From contig CAMZZN010000005.1 in assembly GCA_947345935.1 (NCBI GenBank), positions 1 through 64,000 on the forward strand: a stretch of 64,000 nucleotides of DNA. The letters run 5' to 3'. Under the pieces are notes generated by a model, which was not told the origin of the DNA, ran no database searches, and was given only the letters and a program-made list of their open reading frames with translations. The DNA is from an uncultured Ruminococcus sp. GTDB lineage: Bacteria > Bacillota > Clostridia > Oscillospirales > Ruminococcaceae. The position numbers were made by a program, and so were the translations under genes. Shown piece by piece: positions 43,638-52,414 of this stretch (position 1 is the stretch's first letter; every line of letters starts with the position of its first letter).

Positions 43638-44566
43638 CTGCTGATGGTGCTACATATGGCAAGATTTCAGAAATGAAAAAAATCAAAAAGATTTCTGCTT
43701 TAACAACACCTAAAAAAGAATGTACACCCAATTGCTTTGTTGCAGGAACGCTGATTGAAGCAGAGGACGGGCATAAACCGATAGAACAGATACAAGCGGG
43801 CGACATGGTTCTTGCTGAAAATCCTAAAACCGGCGAAATTGCATTTAAAAAGGTTGTTCAGACATTTGAAAATGAGTCGAATGAGCTTGTTCATATTGGT
43901 GTAAATGGTGAAACTATTTCAGCAACACCAAGTCATCCGTTCTATGTTTATAAGTTTGGCTGGACTTTAGCTGGAAGCCTCAAGGCTGGCGATGTTTTAG
44001 TTCTTTCAAATGGCGAACTTGTAACTGTTGAATGGGTTCAGCATGAGATTCTTGAATCACCTATCAAGGTTTATAACTTTGAGGTCGAGGATTTCCATAC
44101 TTATTTTGTTGGTGAATCTTCTGTTCTGGTACATAATACCTGTTATACAAATAAGGAATTAATTGATGCAGCGAATGAAATAAATGAAGCTCAGTATAAT
44201 GGGTATAAATTTGCATCAAAGATGAATCCGATTTCTGTTACAGCAACGTCAGATGGACAAATTATTGTTTCAAAAAACAGAGGAATTCCCGGTAAAATAT
44301 CAAGGGCAAAGGCAAAGGCAATATTTGGCGATGATGTGATAATTGTTGGAGGCAAAGGTGCCAATTTTGATAATACAAGATGGGGATACGTAACTGAATG
44401 ACCTTGGCATGCTGAAGCAAGAGCAGTTCAATACATTAAAGTTAATGGTATTTCGACATATGGTGTTAGGCAAGCGACTACCTTGCCATCTTGCAGACAT
44501 TGTTTTGGTTTGCAGAATCATTTTAAAATTAATAATATATCAGGAGTGGCAAAAAATGTATGGTAA
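43158..44566 (+). pseudogene. Orphan RHS C-terminal cassette: Hint domain plus deaminase-like toxin with in-frame TGA
   Basis: The cassette lacks a start signal of its own; a stop at 43151 precedes it. After the RHS core end comes a Hint (intein-like) pre-toxin domain: NCFVAGTLIEAEDG, SATPSHPFYV, then DFHTYFVGESSVLVHNTC at about 44090-44145. The tip follows and is stopped by TGA at 44399-44401. The same frame continues PWHAEARAVQYIKVNG and LPSCRHCFGLQ to a TAA at 44564-44566. HAE and CxxC are the zinc-binding motifs of nucleic-acid deaminase toxins. The TGA sits two codons before HAE, so the reading stops before the active site. Confidence 0.82.
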
Positions 44567-45384
44567 AGATTCAATACAAATACAGAAAATGGGATAAGGA
44601 AGTCAAGGAATCAACCGCTGTTAAAGCGATTGAATTGCAATATAAAAATATCCAAACAACCATTGATCTGTATTTAAATCCAAAGAAATTTGAAGAGGAT
44701 GTCATTCGTGACATTCGTATATGCGATCCAGCTTCGTTTTATGAGCTTTTGGGTGGAACGTATTTTTTACTTGCTAATGATATATATTTGCTTGAAAGTG
44801 ATACTGATGCAAGTAAAGGTTATTTGTATCTGTATGTAAAGGCACTGGCAAGATCATATGAACTTGAATTGTCCGGTATCACAATTACAAACCCTGCGAT
44901 TGAAGGTGTTCATTCTCAAAAAAGGGATCTTGAACAGATTTCATTTGCCGCTACTGCGATAGGCAAATTTGAACTCTTTGAAAAGTATGGTGATGGTATC
45001 GGTTGCAAACTCATAAAGGCAATGCATTACAAAGATTATGACAAAGCATGGAAACTCATTCTTGAGTTGCCGGATACCGAAAAAATGTATGAAGCAAACA
45101 AGCATTATGCAAGCTACTATTATCACCATGGATTTATGAAAGACCTCTATTTATCAATATTAAATAGGGATGAAAAAGCGTTCAATGATGCGCTTATCAG
45201 AAGATTGAAAAACGTACGGACAGGCTATGTCATGCCAATAGATATCGTTTCTATATCAATGATAAGGTTTGCAAAAAGTGTTGGGCTTGAATGCAAGTTT
45301 GAGGCTATAGAGATACCAAAAGCATTATGTGCAGATGACTTGCTTATTGATGAGGAGAAATATAAACTGCCGGATGTGACATAA
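44560..45384 (+). CDS. Imm49-like immunity protein
   Basis: The product has 274 residues and is mostly helical. Patterns such as DPASFYELLGGTYFLLANDI, then RDLEQISFAATAIGKFELF and YASYYYHHGFMKDLYLSIL recall the Imm49 family of polymorphic-toxin immunity proteins; I rate the family match as moderate. Its ATG overlaps the deaminase stop codon region (ATGGTAA, 44560-44566), and GGAGTGG precedes it. That coupling marks it as the cognate immunity gene of the cassette. Confidence 0.72.
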   Translation: MVKIQYKYRKWDKEVKESTAVKAIELQYKNIQTTIDLYLNPKKFEEDVIRDIRICDPASFYELLGGTYFLLANDIYLLESDTDASKGYLYLYVKALARSYELELSGITITNPAIEGVHSQKRDLEQISFAATAIGKFELFEKYGDGIGCKLIKAMHYKDYDKAWKLILELPDTEKMYEANKHYASYYYHHGFMKDLYLSILNRDEKAFNDALIRRLKNVRTGYVMPIDIVSISMIRFAKSVGLECKFEAIEIPKALCADDLLIDEEKYKLPDVT

Positions 45385-45573
45385 AGTTAGCTTTAAAAAC
45401 ATCTAAAATATTGTAATCGAAGTTCGAAGATAAACTAAAATGATTTATGTGAAAGCATACTGTGAAAAGATTTGATAATTTTCAAATTCCTAAAGTAGGC
45501 GATGCGTCTGTAATTTCAAACGACAAATGAGTTTATTGATCCGAGAGGAAAGTTACAATCATATAATATTTAT

Positions 45574-45608
45574 CCCTATTCTGTAATTAGAATAGGAATT
45601 TTTTTCTC
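45574..45608 (+). terminator. Intrinsic terminator downstream of the immunity gene
   Basis: CCTATTC (45575-45581) pairs with GAATAGG (45590-45596), followed by AATTTTTTT. Between 45385 and 45573 only short broken reading frames are visible. Confidence 0.75.
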
Positions 45609-45760
45609 AAACACAACGATAGTAAACAGAGGATACAAAGAATATCGTTTTGCTAAAAAGGCAGTATTCAAGTACCTCTGAAAGTGTCCCCTCACAAGAA
45701 ATTGAGAATGTAAAATGATACTTAAATACAAATGGTTGTGTATAATCGCAAAATAGTCAT

Positions 45761-45797
45761 AATCCTCCGTTTTGTTTAAAAAACAAAACGGAGGATT
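45761..45797 (+). promoter_or_regulatory. Long hairpin enclosing the ribosome binding site (third leader relative)
   Basis: AATCCTCCGTTTTGTTT (45761-45777) pairs perfectly with AAACAAAACGGAGGATT (45781-45797). The GGAGG of the following ORF is buried in the stem. The preceding bases (TGGTTGTGTATAATCGCAAA) match the region before the module B sigma-like gene, so this belongs to the same leader family. Confidence 0.6.
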
Positions 45798-45801
45798 TTT
45801 C

Positions 45802-46020
45802 ATGTCGTACAATCACGGATTAGCCAAAAAGAAATTTGAAAATGAATGGCATAAAAAAGAAAGACAGTACAGAGAACTTGATATGACAGATATGAGGTAT
45901 AGTTTTCGGGTACGGCTGTTGAATTTAGACTTGATAGGAGAGAAATACAAAAATTACAGAAGCAAACAAGGTGTTGTGACGCTTACCTCATCCATGACTT
46001 TACTGCAAGGAAATTTTTGA
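45802..46020 (+). CDS. Truncated mobile-element protein (72 residues)
   Basis: It begins MSYNHGLAKKKFENEW, a start typical of small sigma-factor-like proteins of Firmicute conjugative elements, and is Lys/Glu-rich. After about residue 35 the expected helical region is lost and the tail looks random, so it is probably the remnant of a longer gene. The RBS is sequestered in the hairpin just upstream. Confidence 0.45.
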   Translation: MSYNHGLAKKKFENEWHKKERQYRELDMTDMRYSFRVRLLNLDLIGEKYKNYRSKQGVVTLTSSMTLLQGNF

Positions 46021-46074
46021 AATGGAAGTTAATGGAAAAGTTTGTGAGGCGTGGCGCACCTGATGAATTATAAA

Positions 46075-46243
46075 AAATCTCGACTTGCAAACGATGCCTG
46101 ACACTCAATAAAATGGCTATTTTACGTTATACATCATGCAAAAATCATCAAATTTGGGGATTTAAAATTCAAAATTGCATATTTTGCACCTATAAATGCC
46201 CTAAAAAACGATTCTTTTAGGTACTGTCTGCAAGTCGGGATTT
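46075..46243. mobile_element. 169-bp MITE-like element with 15-bp inverted ends
   Basis: AAATCTCGACTTGCA (46075-46089) and TGCAAGTCGGGATTT (46229-46243) are inverted copies with one mismatch. The interior is AT-rich and noncoding. Confidence 0.5.
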
Positions 46244-46314
46244 ATTATAAAAACATTGCTTCCGTAGACTGCACAGTATTATAACAAAATAAAAAGGATT
46301 ATGAGAACAACGGG

Positions 46315-46413
46315 ATGGATACCAAATACCTTAATAATGCACTTGTCAGGTCTGTTGAATATCAGCAAGAGGAAATTTGTGAATCGAAAGAATTTATGGA
46401 AGCTGAGATGTAG
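46315..46413 (+). other. Short open relic (32 codons)
   Basis: ATG 46315 to TAG 46413 reads DTKYLNNALVRSVEYQQEEI and then an acidic end. No RBS is present. It may be a leftover of a mobile-element gene, in line with the decayed surroundings. Confidence 0.25.
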
Positions 46414-46431
46414 CTTTTGCTTGAATGAGAA

Positions 46432-46700
46432 GGAAAATATATAAATTACAAGAATTTTGAAATTCGCATTACAGGTGCGAAAATACCACGTCTAGACAGG
46501 CCGGGGAGAACACTATAGAGTGCGATGGTTTTATCATTGAGATATTCACTCGGGATAGTGACGTTCCTGTAAATGTATTTAATGCCGCGGTTGGATATGA
46601 ACTGCTGGGACACAGCATTGATGAAGCTGAGCGGTTTGCGAAGGATTATATTGTCATTGAGGGACGGAATTACGGAAAACAGATTGTCCGAGTTAAATAA
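46432..46700 (+). pseudogene. Decayed third copy of the 91-residue amidoligase-operon protein
   Basis: The later part reads IEIFTRDSDVPVNVFNAAVG, then SIDEAERFAKDYI, clearly matching EVFADESEEVEIDVFSAAV and EAEQFAKDYID of the 13439 gene. An early segment (INYKNFEIRITGAK) lies in a different frame, so a one-base shift near 46505 broke it. No amidoligase or GGCT neighbour is left. Confidence 0.7.
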
Positions 46701-47008
46701 TAAGGCTATGAAGTCAGAAGTAAAATGTTTATAGACATTTATTTTGTTTTTTTAAATATAAGATTCTAAACGTTTACTACATACAAATCGACATTTTACT
46801 GCAAGTTTCTAAATGGAATATTGTGATATAATGAAAGCTGACAGAAGTAGTATGACATTTAATCAACAGTATGTTTTGGTGTAAAAAGTACTATTTTTTC
46901 CAGTTGAGCATATTGTTTTTGATATATTACGGTTTGTTTCGCCTTTTTGTGATATAATTTATAGGAAGAAATTAATAGAAAAATTGCAAATACTTCATGA
47001 GAGTAATG
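46701..47008. other. AT-rich noncoding stretch
   Basis: No gene is supported. Two GTGATATAAT motifs (near 46823 and 46949) could be extended -10 boxes, but the matching -35 boxes are poor. Confidence 0.3.
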
Positions 47009-47268
47009 CAGGGCAACCGCATGAAAATTTAATGAAAACATGTTGATTATAGACAAAAAACAACTTATATATTAGGCGAATTGTTTATTATGAGAGATAA
47101 TATTGCGCCATTCGTTCTGTTTTATGCAACATTGTAATTTAATTGTTGTTACTTGAAAGGTACGTTTATTCAATAACATTGAAGATTCCTCATCGAAATT
47201 GTCAATTACAATCAAATATTCTTGTTATTATGCAAAAAATTTTCTAATTTTTTCATGCGGTTGCCCTG
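47009..47268. mobile_element. 260-bp MITE with 19-bp terminal inverted repeats and 10-bp target duplication
   Basis: CAGGGCAACCGCATGAAAA (47009-47027) is matched exactly by its complement at 47250-47268. The flanks are GAGAGTAATG (46999-47008) and GAGAGTGATG (47269-47278), a 10-bp duplication with one change. A 9-12 bp duplication suggests mobilisation by an IS4-like transposase. It ends 111 bases before the defence-like operon. Confidence 0.8.
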
Positions 47269-47379
47269 GAGAGTGATGTAATTTCTATTAAGTTAATATA
47301 AAAATAATTGCAGTAATAATTATCGTTTTTTATTAGAAGTATAGAAAAAATATATATGTTCAAAGCGGAGGATGAAATA

Positions 47380-48915
47380 ATGAAAAAAGCATTCTTTTTT
47401 GGGACTTCCAGCAATCCTAATATCGATGAACAATGTAGAAGAAATTATGAATATTCTAATTTTGTTTTCGCACTTTGTTTGGATACATTAAGGCATATAG
47501 ACGAAGAGTACGTTATTACTTATTTCAAAAGGCATGATATGCTTGATGTAGATAATATAAGGGATAGCGTATATAAATGTATGTTGGAGTATGATACATT
47601 TATTGTACTGGTAGATCAGGATGATGGTTCATATAATGCAAATGTCTGGTTTGAACTTGGTTTGATTTCAACTCAAAAAAATAAAACTATAATTTTGATT
47701 TCTAAAGATTATCAAAAAAATTTCCCATTTTATATTTCTGATGTGGATGTTGTTATAATTGATAGATCTATTTATAATTGGTTTGATAGAAAAAGAAAAG
47801 ATTTTGACACATTGTCTGCTGTAACTAATTTAAGAAATCCATATTCTTTTGTAGATATAGCAGATAAAGATATATTAAACAGCTTCAGTGGATTTAATAA
47901 TTCACTAAAAGCTAAGCTTCTTCATGGTAAGAATCCGTTTTCAACACAGGTTAATCTCGCTCAATTAAATGCACTGGGATATGGTGATTTATATGAACCT
48001 TTTAAAAATAGTAATATTATAGATTCGATAAAAAATGGTAGCGTTTTAGCTGAATTTATTGAAGGGGAAGATGCAGCTTTTATTGCTTTGGAAAAAGCAG
48101 TTAAAACAGCAGGTGTTTCTCTAAGAACTACTCGTTCCGCAAATCAATTAATTGTGGCAGGCACTGATAGAAATAATACTGTACATAATCCCTTTATGAC
48201 TACACTATGTGAGAAATCCAAAAGTATTCCTAAATGTGATCGTATCATCTGTAATAATGCTCCCGAAAAATGGCATGATGTGTTTAAAATATTTATGGAT
48301 GGTGGGCAGGATACAAGAGTTTTTATACGGAAGGAAAATTATGCCTTGGGGTTTGAGTTAGTAGTAATTGATAAAAAAGTTTCGTTTATCCATTTTTATC
48401 ATCATAGCGATGACTCTTTGAATGACGATGCTAGTTGTCAAAAAATAAATTCGACTTTAAAAATCATAGGTGAAAATGTTTCAAGTCATCTTGCTGATCT
48501 TTTTGATAGATTTCATCATAGAGATTTTCATAATAAAGGGAAAGATGGTGAAAGAGATCCTTCAAGAACTCTTTTAGGTATACCGGATGAGCTTATTGAT
48601 AAGAAAAATGAAAGTATCGGTGAATATTATGATCGAGGATGTCTTAAACTTCCAAATGATACACCTTGTGTTGTAGAGGGTGATGAAGCATCAAGAATAA
48701 GCAGAAGTAAGGCTATAAATGCGTATCTATTATCAACATTTAAAAAATGGCAAAAGGATATGTTACCAAATGACAGAATTAATATGGCTATAGGAATTAC
48801 TTCCCTTAGTGAAAAAAATGCTGGAATTATTTCAAATGGTTTTGATGAATACTTTGCTGATTTGCAGAATGAAAAGAAAGAGAGAATTAAGAAGATAATA
48901 GATATGTATTGCTAA
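47380..48915 (+). CDS. TIR/deoxyribosyltransferase-fold protein, tandem paralog 1
   Basis: The product has 511 residues. The N-terminal 130 residues look like the TIR-like/nucleoside 2-deoxyribosyltransferase fold: KKAFFFGTSSNPNIDE start, then YDTFIVLVDQDDGSYNANVW and FELGLISTQKNKTIILIS, where the Glu of FELG is the expected catalytic residue. The middle (residues about 200-360) has SLRTTRSANQ, CDRIICNN and FELVVIDKKVSFIHFYHH. It resembles a phospholipase-D-like sensing domain, with low certainty. A His-rich FDRFHHRD and SRTLLG follow, then a variable end. It opens a six-gene unit. Start 47380 lies behind GCGGAGGATGAAATA. Confidence 0.7.
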   Translation: MKKAFFFGTSSNPNIDEQCRRNYEYSNFVFALCLDTLRHIDEEYVITYFKRHDMLDVDNIRDSVYKCMLEYDTFIVLVDQDDGSYNANVWFELGLISTQKNKTIILISKDYQKNFPFYISDVDVVIIDRSIYNWFDRKRKDFDTLSAVTNLRNPYSFVDIADKDILNSFSGFNNSLKAKLLHGKNPFSTQVNLAQLNALGYGDLYEPFKNSNIIDSIKNGSVLAEFIEGEDAAFIALEKAVKTAGVSLRTTRSANQLIVAGTDRNNTVHNPFMTTLCEKSKSIPKCDRIICNNAPEKWHDVFKIFMDGGQDTRVFIRKENYALGFELVVIDKKVSFIHFYHHSDDSLNDDASCQKINSTLKIIGENVSSHLADLFDRFHHRDFHNKGKDGERDPSRTLLGIPDELIDKKNESIGEYYDRGCLKLPNDTPCVVEGDEASRISRSKAINAYLLSTFKKWQKDMLPNDRINMAIGITSLSEKNAGIISNGFDEYFADLQNEKKERIKKIIDMYC

Positions 48916-48958
48916 GTTTATGGTATAATTAATAAAAATAATCATTATGGGTGATGAA

Positions 48959-50524
48959 ATGGAAAAGAATGAACTTAAAAAAATATTCTTTATTGCTGTT
49001 ACAGATGAACCAGAGAGTAACAATAGAAAATATTCCGACTTTATATGTGAAATGTGTCGTCAGGAAATTCAGAATGATGAAGAACTTGCGAAGATAGTTG
49101 ATTTTGATTCTTTTAGGAGGCATGACAAAAAAACTGCTGTTAATATAAAGAAAAGTTTGTATGAGGCTTTAGACAAAAGCGATATTTTTATTGTTCTTCT
49201 TGATATGTATAAAAGTGGGTACAATCCAAATGTTTGGTTTGAATTGGGAGTGATTTCTACTTCTGAAAAACCAATAATATTGATTGCAAAAGAGGGAGTT
49301 AAAATACCATTTGATATTAATGATATAAAAGTCGTAAGGTTTCCAAAATCTTTGATTTCAGAAGCAGTTGTTAATAAAAAAGGCAAGCAGATTGGAAGAA
49401 TCGTCGATGATATTCTAAATAAAACTAATATGGCGTCATATGTTAATTCATTTTCTTCAGAATTTATACAGACACTTAAATGTTCTCTTAATGATGGTAA
49501 TCCATTTTCTCATTGGTATGAACAGTCAAGAATAAAGAATCTTGGATATAATTCACTTATGGATTTGTTTGTGAATTCGGGAATAATAAGACTGATTCAG
49601 AATCCAGATGTACATGCAGAATACATTGCGGGAGAAAAAAATGCTTTTGATGAATTAACTATTGAAGTGAATAATGCTGTTGAATCTATAAGAACCACAC
49701 GTTTTGGTGATCAGTCGATTGCTATCCGAAATCCAGACGAGTATGATGAAATTACAATAGCTCATGATAATTTTATGAATGCTTTATATGCAGCGGAAAG
49801 TAGAGTTGGGAAGTTTGATAGGATTATTTGTAATAATAATCCTTATAAATGGTATGATATAACTCAAATTTTAAAACAACCTTCCAAAAATGTCAATGTT
49901 TATATTCGTAAATATAATTACAATATTAATTTTGAACTTGTTGTTATTGATGAAAGAGTGGCTTTCATTCATTTTTACCAAACTAATCAAAGTGGTGATT
50001 ACGATGAAAGTTTAAAAATAGTTGAAAATGAAGCAAGGCATGATTCACAGACACAGCGAATTAAATCAACTTTAAAAATAACTGGTAAGCAAACTTGTAT
50101 TGAGTTAGCAAAGATTTTTGACAGATTGCATCATAGGGATTCGAATCATGTTAACCCTAAAAATCTATCTCGAACCTTGTTGGGTGTCGAAAGTCCAAAT
50201 AAATTAACCGAAATAGAAAAAAATGCTGGATATTTTACGCCAAGTCAAAGAATTACTCCTACGAATGATCCTCAAGAATTAAATACACTTTCTGAAGAAA
50301 ATAGAAAAAAATTTATTGATGCATTATTAACTTGGAATATAAAAGGTAGAGATATGATGATTATGATGATAGGTTTGCATTTAGTATACAATACTCCTTT
50401 AGATATCGAAAAAAATCTTGATATTGATGATAAGAAAATTTTTAATGAAATACTTGAAAAGTATAACATTGATACCAGTGTGATAAAAAAATTTGACCTC
50501 AGTAATTTAAGTGATAATAAATGA
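48959..50524 (+). CDS. TIR/deoxyribosyltransferase-fold protein, tandem paralog 2
   Basis: The product has 521 residues with the same domain order as its upstream neighbour: SDIFIVLLDMYKSGYNPNVW then FELGVISTSEKPIILIA; middle motifs SIRTTRFGDQ, DRIICNNNPYKWYD and FELVVIDERVAFIHFY; then FDRLHHRD and SRTLLG. Overall similarity is moderate, so the duplication is old. Its stop overlaps the lrgA start as ATGA, tying it to the membrane genes. It may hetero-oligomerise with paralog 1. The start at 48959 is chosen over 48947 because GGGTGAT fits as the RBS. Confidence 0.7.
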   Translation: MEKNELKKIFFIAVTDEPESNNRKYSDFICEMCRQEIQNDEELAKIVDFDSFRRHDKKTAVNIKKSLYEALDKSDIFIVLLDMYKSGYNPNVWFELGVISTSEKPIILIAKEGVKIPFDINDIKVVRFPKSLISEAVVNKKGKQIGRIVDDILNKTNMASYVNSFSSEFIQTLKCSLNDGNPFSHWYEQSRIKNLGYNSLMDLFVNSGIIRLIQNPDVHAEYIAGEKNAFDELTIEVNNAVESIRTTRFGDQSIAIRNPDEYDEITIAHDNFMNALYAAESRVGKFDRIICNNNPYKWYDITQILKQPSKNVNVYIRKYNYNINFELVVIDERVAFIHFYQTNQSGDYDESLKIVENEARHDSQTQRIKSTLKITGKQTCIELAKIFDRLHHRDSNHVNPKNLSRTLLGVESPNKLTEIEKNAGYFTPSQRITPTNDPQELNTLSEENRKKFIDALLTWNIKGRDMMIMMIGLHLVYNTPLDIEKNLDIDDKKIFNEILEKYNIDTSVIKKFDLSNLSDNK

Positions 50525-50883
50525 AATATATAAAGCAGTTAATGATTATCCTTATTATATCCTGTATAGGCGAACTACTTAACTTCTTCATTCCACTTCC
50601 GATTCCGGGAAGTATATACGGCATGATTCTGTTATTTATTCTTTTATGTTGTGGTGTTATAAAATTATCACAAATTAAAGAAACTGGAGATTTTTTAATG
50701 GATATCATGCCTATACTCTTCGTTCCTTCAGCAGTTGGAATAATCTCGCAGCTAGAACATTTAAAAACTATATGGATTCAAATCATTATAATAACGATAG
50801 TAACAACTTTTTTGGTTATGGGAATAACTGGCTTAATCACACAGGTAGTAATAAGGATGAAAAGAGGAAAAAATAAAAAATGA
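50521..50883 (+). CDS. lrgA: LrgA/CidA-family holin-like membrane protein
   Basis: The product has 120 residues with four membrane helices. The family signature is plain: NFFIPLPIPGSIYGMILLFI near residue 20, then LPIL-type MPILFVPSAVGII. LrgA/CidA proteins form oligomeric pores linked to lysis control and metabolite transport. ATGA overlaps join it to the upstream TIR-like gene and to lrgB, which is unusual, since lrgAB normally stands alone or beside a LytSR pair. Confidence 0.92.
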   Translation: MKYIKQLMIILIISCIGELLNFFIPLPIPGSIYGMILLFILLCCGVIKLSQIKETGDFLMDIMPILFVPSAVGIISQLEHLKTIWIQIIIITIVTTFLVMGITGLITQVVIRMKRGKNKK

Positions 50884-51569
50884 ATATATTATCAGATACT
50901 GTATATTGGGGAGTGGTGATAAGTATTGCCTCTTATCTTTTAGGTAAATTTCTTCAAGATAAGTTTAAGATAGTATTGTTTAATCCATTGTTATTTTCAA
51001 CTGTTTTCACAGTTTTATTTTTACTTGTATTAAAAGTGGATTACAGCGTATACTATGAAAAAGCAAATTATTTGCACTACTTACTTACTCCCACAACAGT
51101 TTGTCTTGCTATTCCGTTATATGAGCAGCTTCATTTACTCAAAAAGAATCTAAGTGCTATATTAGTAGGAATAGGCTCAGGAGTTATTGTAAGTCTTAGC
51201 AGTATACTTGCTTTTTCAGCATTATTTAAATTCTCACATACGATGTATCGGACACTTTTGCCTAAATCTATCACTGCTGCTATGGGAATGGGTGTGTCGA
51301 AAGAACTTGGAGGAATACCAAGCCTTACTGTTCCAATAATAATAATGACAGGAATTACCGGCAATATTATTGCTGAATTTGTATGCCGTGTATTAAGAAT
51401 AAAAGAGCCGATAGCGAAAGGCATAGCAATAGGTTCAGCATCTCATGCCATGGGAACAGCTAAAGCTATGGAAATGGGAGAGATTGAAGGTGCAATGAGC
51501 AGTTTATCAATTGCCGTTGCCGGATTAATGACAGTAATAGGCGCAACTATATTTTCAAAACTATATTAA
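50880..51569 (+). CDS. lrgB: LrgB/CidB-family membrane protein
   Basis: The product has 229 residues with about seven membrane helices. LrgB hallmarks: LTPTTVCLAIPLYEQLHLLK, LLPKSITAAMGMGVSKELGG, and GIAIGSASHAMGTAKAMEMG. It pairs with LrgA; the two genes overlap by ATGA. The next gene starts 15 bases later behind TTGGAGTG, so transcription should continue into the TIR gene. Confidence 0.93.
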   Translation: MNILSDTVYWGVVISIASYLLGKFLQDKFKIVLFNPLLFSTVFTVLFLLVLKVDYSVYYEKANYLHYLLTPTTVCLAIPLYEQLHLLKKNLSAILVGIGSGVIVSLSSILAFSALFKFSHTMYRTLLPKSITAAMGMGVSKELGGIPSLTVPIIIMTGITGNIIAEFVCRVLRIKEPIAKGIAIGSASHAMGTAKAMEMGEIEGAMSSLSIAVAGLMTVIGATIFSKLY

Positions 51570-51583
51570 TTGGAGTGATTAAA

Positions 51584-52414
51584 ATGTTTGCAGGATTTAA
51601 TTTAAAATTATCAGAAGCATTTTTTGATAATAAAATAAATGAGTATGTATATATTGGTGAAAACAGCAACTCGAATTTATGCTTTGATGAGGACATGACA
51701 AATTGTATTATTACAAAATTTAAAGAAGGGGATTCTTTAAGTGGAGAAAGAATATTACATGAATGGTTCCCGAGAGTTGAATGTAATGTTTTCATATCTC
51801 ATGCTCATGATGATAAACGTTTAGCAAATGCATTTGCCGGATGGCTGTATGAGAATTTTCATATAATTTCATTTATTGATTCTAATGTATGGAATTATAT
51901 AGACACTTTATTAAATATGCTTAATGAATATAGTGATAAGCGACCAAATGGCTCAGAGGGTTGGCTTTATGATTATTGCAAATGTAATCGGGCATCTCAG
52001 CACGCCAATATTATGTTGTTAATGTCTTTGCAAACAATGATAGATAATGTTGAATCAGTATTCTTTCTTAATACGGATAATTCAGTGAATGCAATAGATG
52101 ACAATGGTATAAGCAGTACATATTCTCCATGGATATATGCGGAGCTAATGTGTGCGGATTTAATTCGCAAGAAACCGTTAGCTGAATATCGAAATAAAAA
52201 TTTTCTTGAACATTTTGATATGAATACTTTAAATGAAAGTCGTGCAGAAATGCAGATCAGCTATAATATTTCAACGAGTAATTTAAAAAAGTTAAATGAA
52301 GCTAATCTTATTAAATGGGCGGAACAATATAAAAATGGACATAATGTAATTCCAATGGATTTGCTGTATAAAATGTTTGTGAACGAGGTGTCAAATGGGA
52401 ACGGCAGTTACTAA
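51584..52414 (+). CDS. TIR-domain protein
   Basis: The product has 276 residues. A TIR-type domain covers residues 60-200: VECNVFISHAHDDKRLANAF is the first strand and loop, SFIDSNVWNY the next element, and STYSPWIYAELMCADLI carries the S-x-x-W-x-x-x-E pattern with the putative NADase Glu. The first 55 residues and the last 75 are unrecognised. Bacterial TIR domains cleave NAD or make cyclic-ADP-ribose-type signals in antiphage defence. It overlaps the next gene by 20 bases. Confidence 0.75.
   Translation: MFAGFNLKLSEAFFDNKINEYVYIGENSNSNLCFDEDMTNCIITKFKEGDSLSGERILHEWFPRVECNVFISHAHDDKRLANAFAGWLYENFHIISFIDSNVWNYIDTLLNMLNEYSDKRPNGSEGWLYDYCKCNRASQHANIMLLMSLQTMIDNVESVFFLNTDNSVNAIDDNGISSTYSPWIYAELMCADLIRKKPLAEYRNKNFLEHFDMNTLNESRAEMQISYNISTSNLKKLNEANLIKWAEQYKNGHNVIPMDLLYKMFVNEVSNGNGSY

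Noticed and set aside
44399..44401. In-frame TGA read as selenocysteine or as Trp by a variant code
   Set aside because: No SECIS-like hairpin is evident, other genes use TGA as a normal stop, and a single nonsense change or sequencing error is simpler.
44409..44597. 62-codon ORF over the end of the deaminase tip
   Set aside because: It is a shifted frame over a region whose real frame shows HAE and CxxC motifs.
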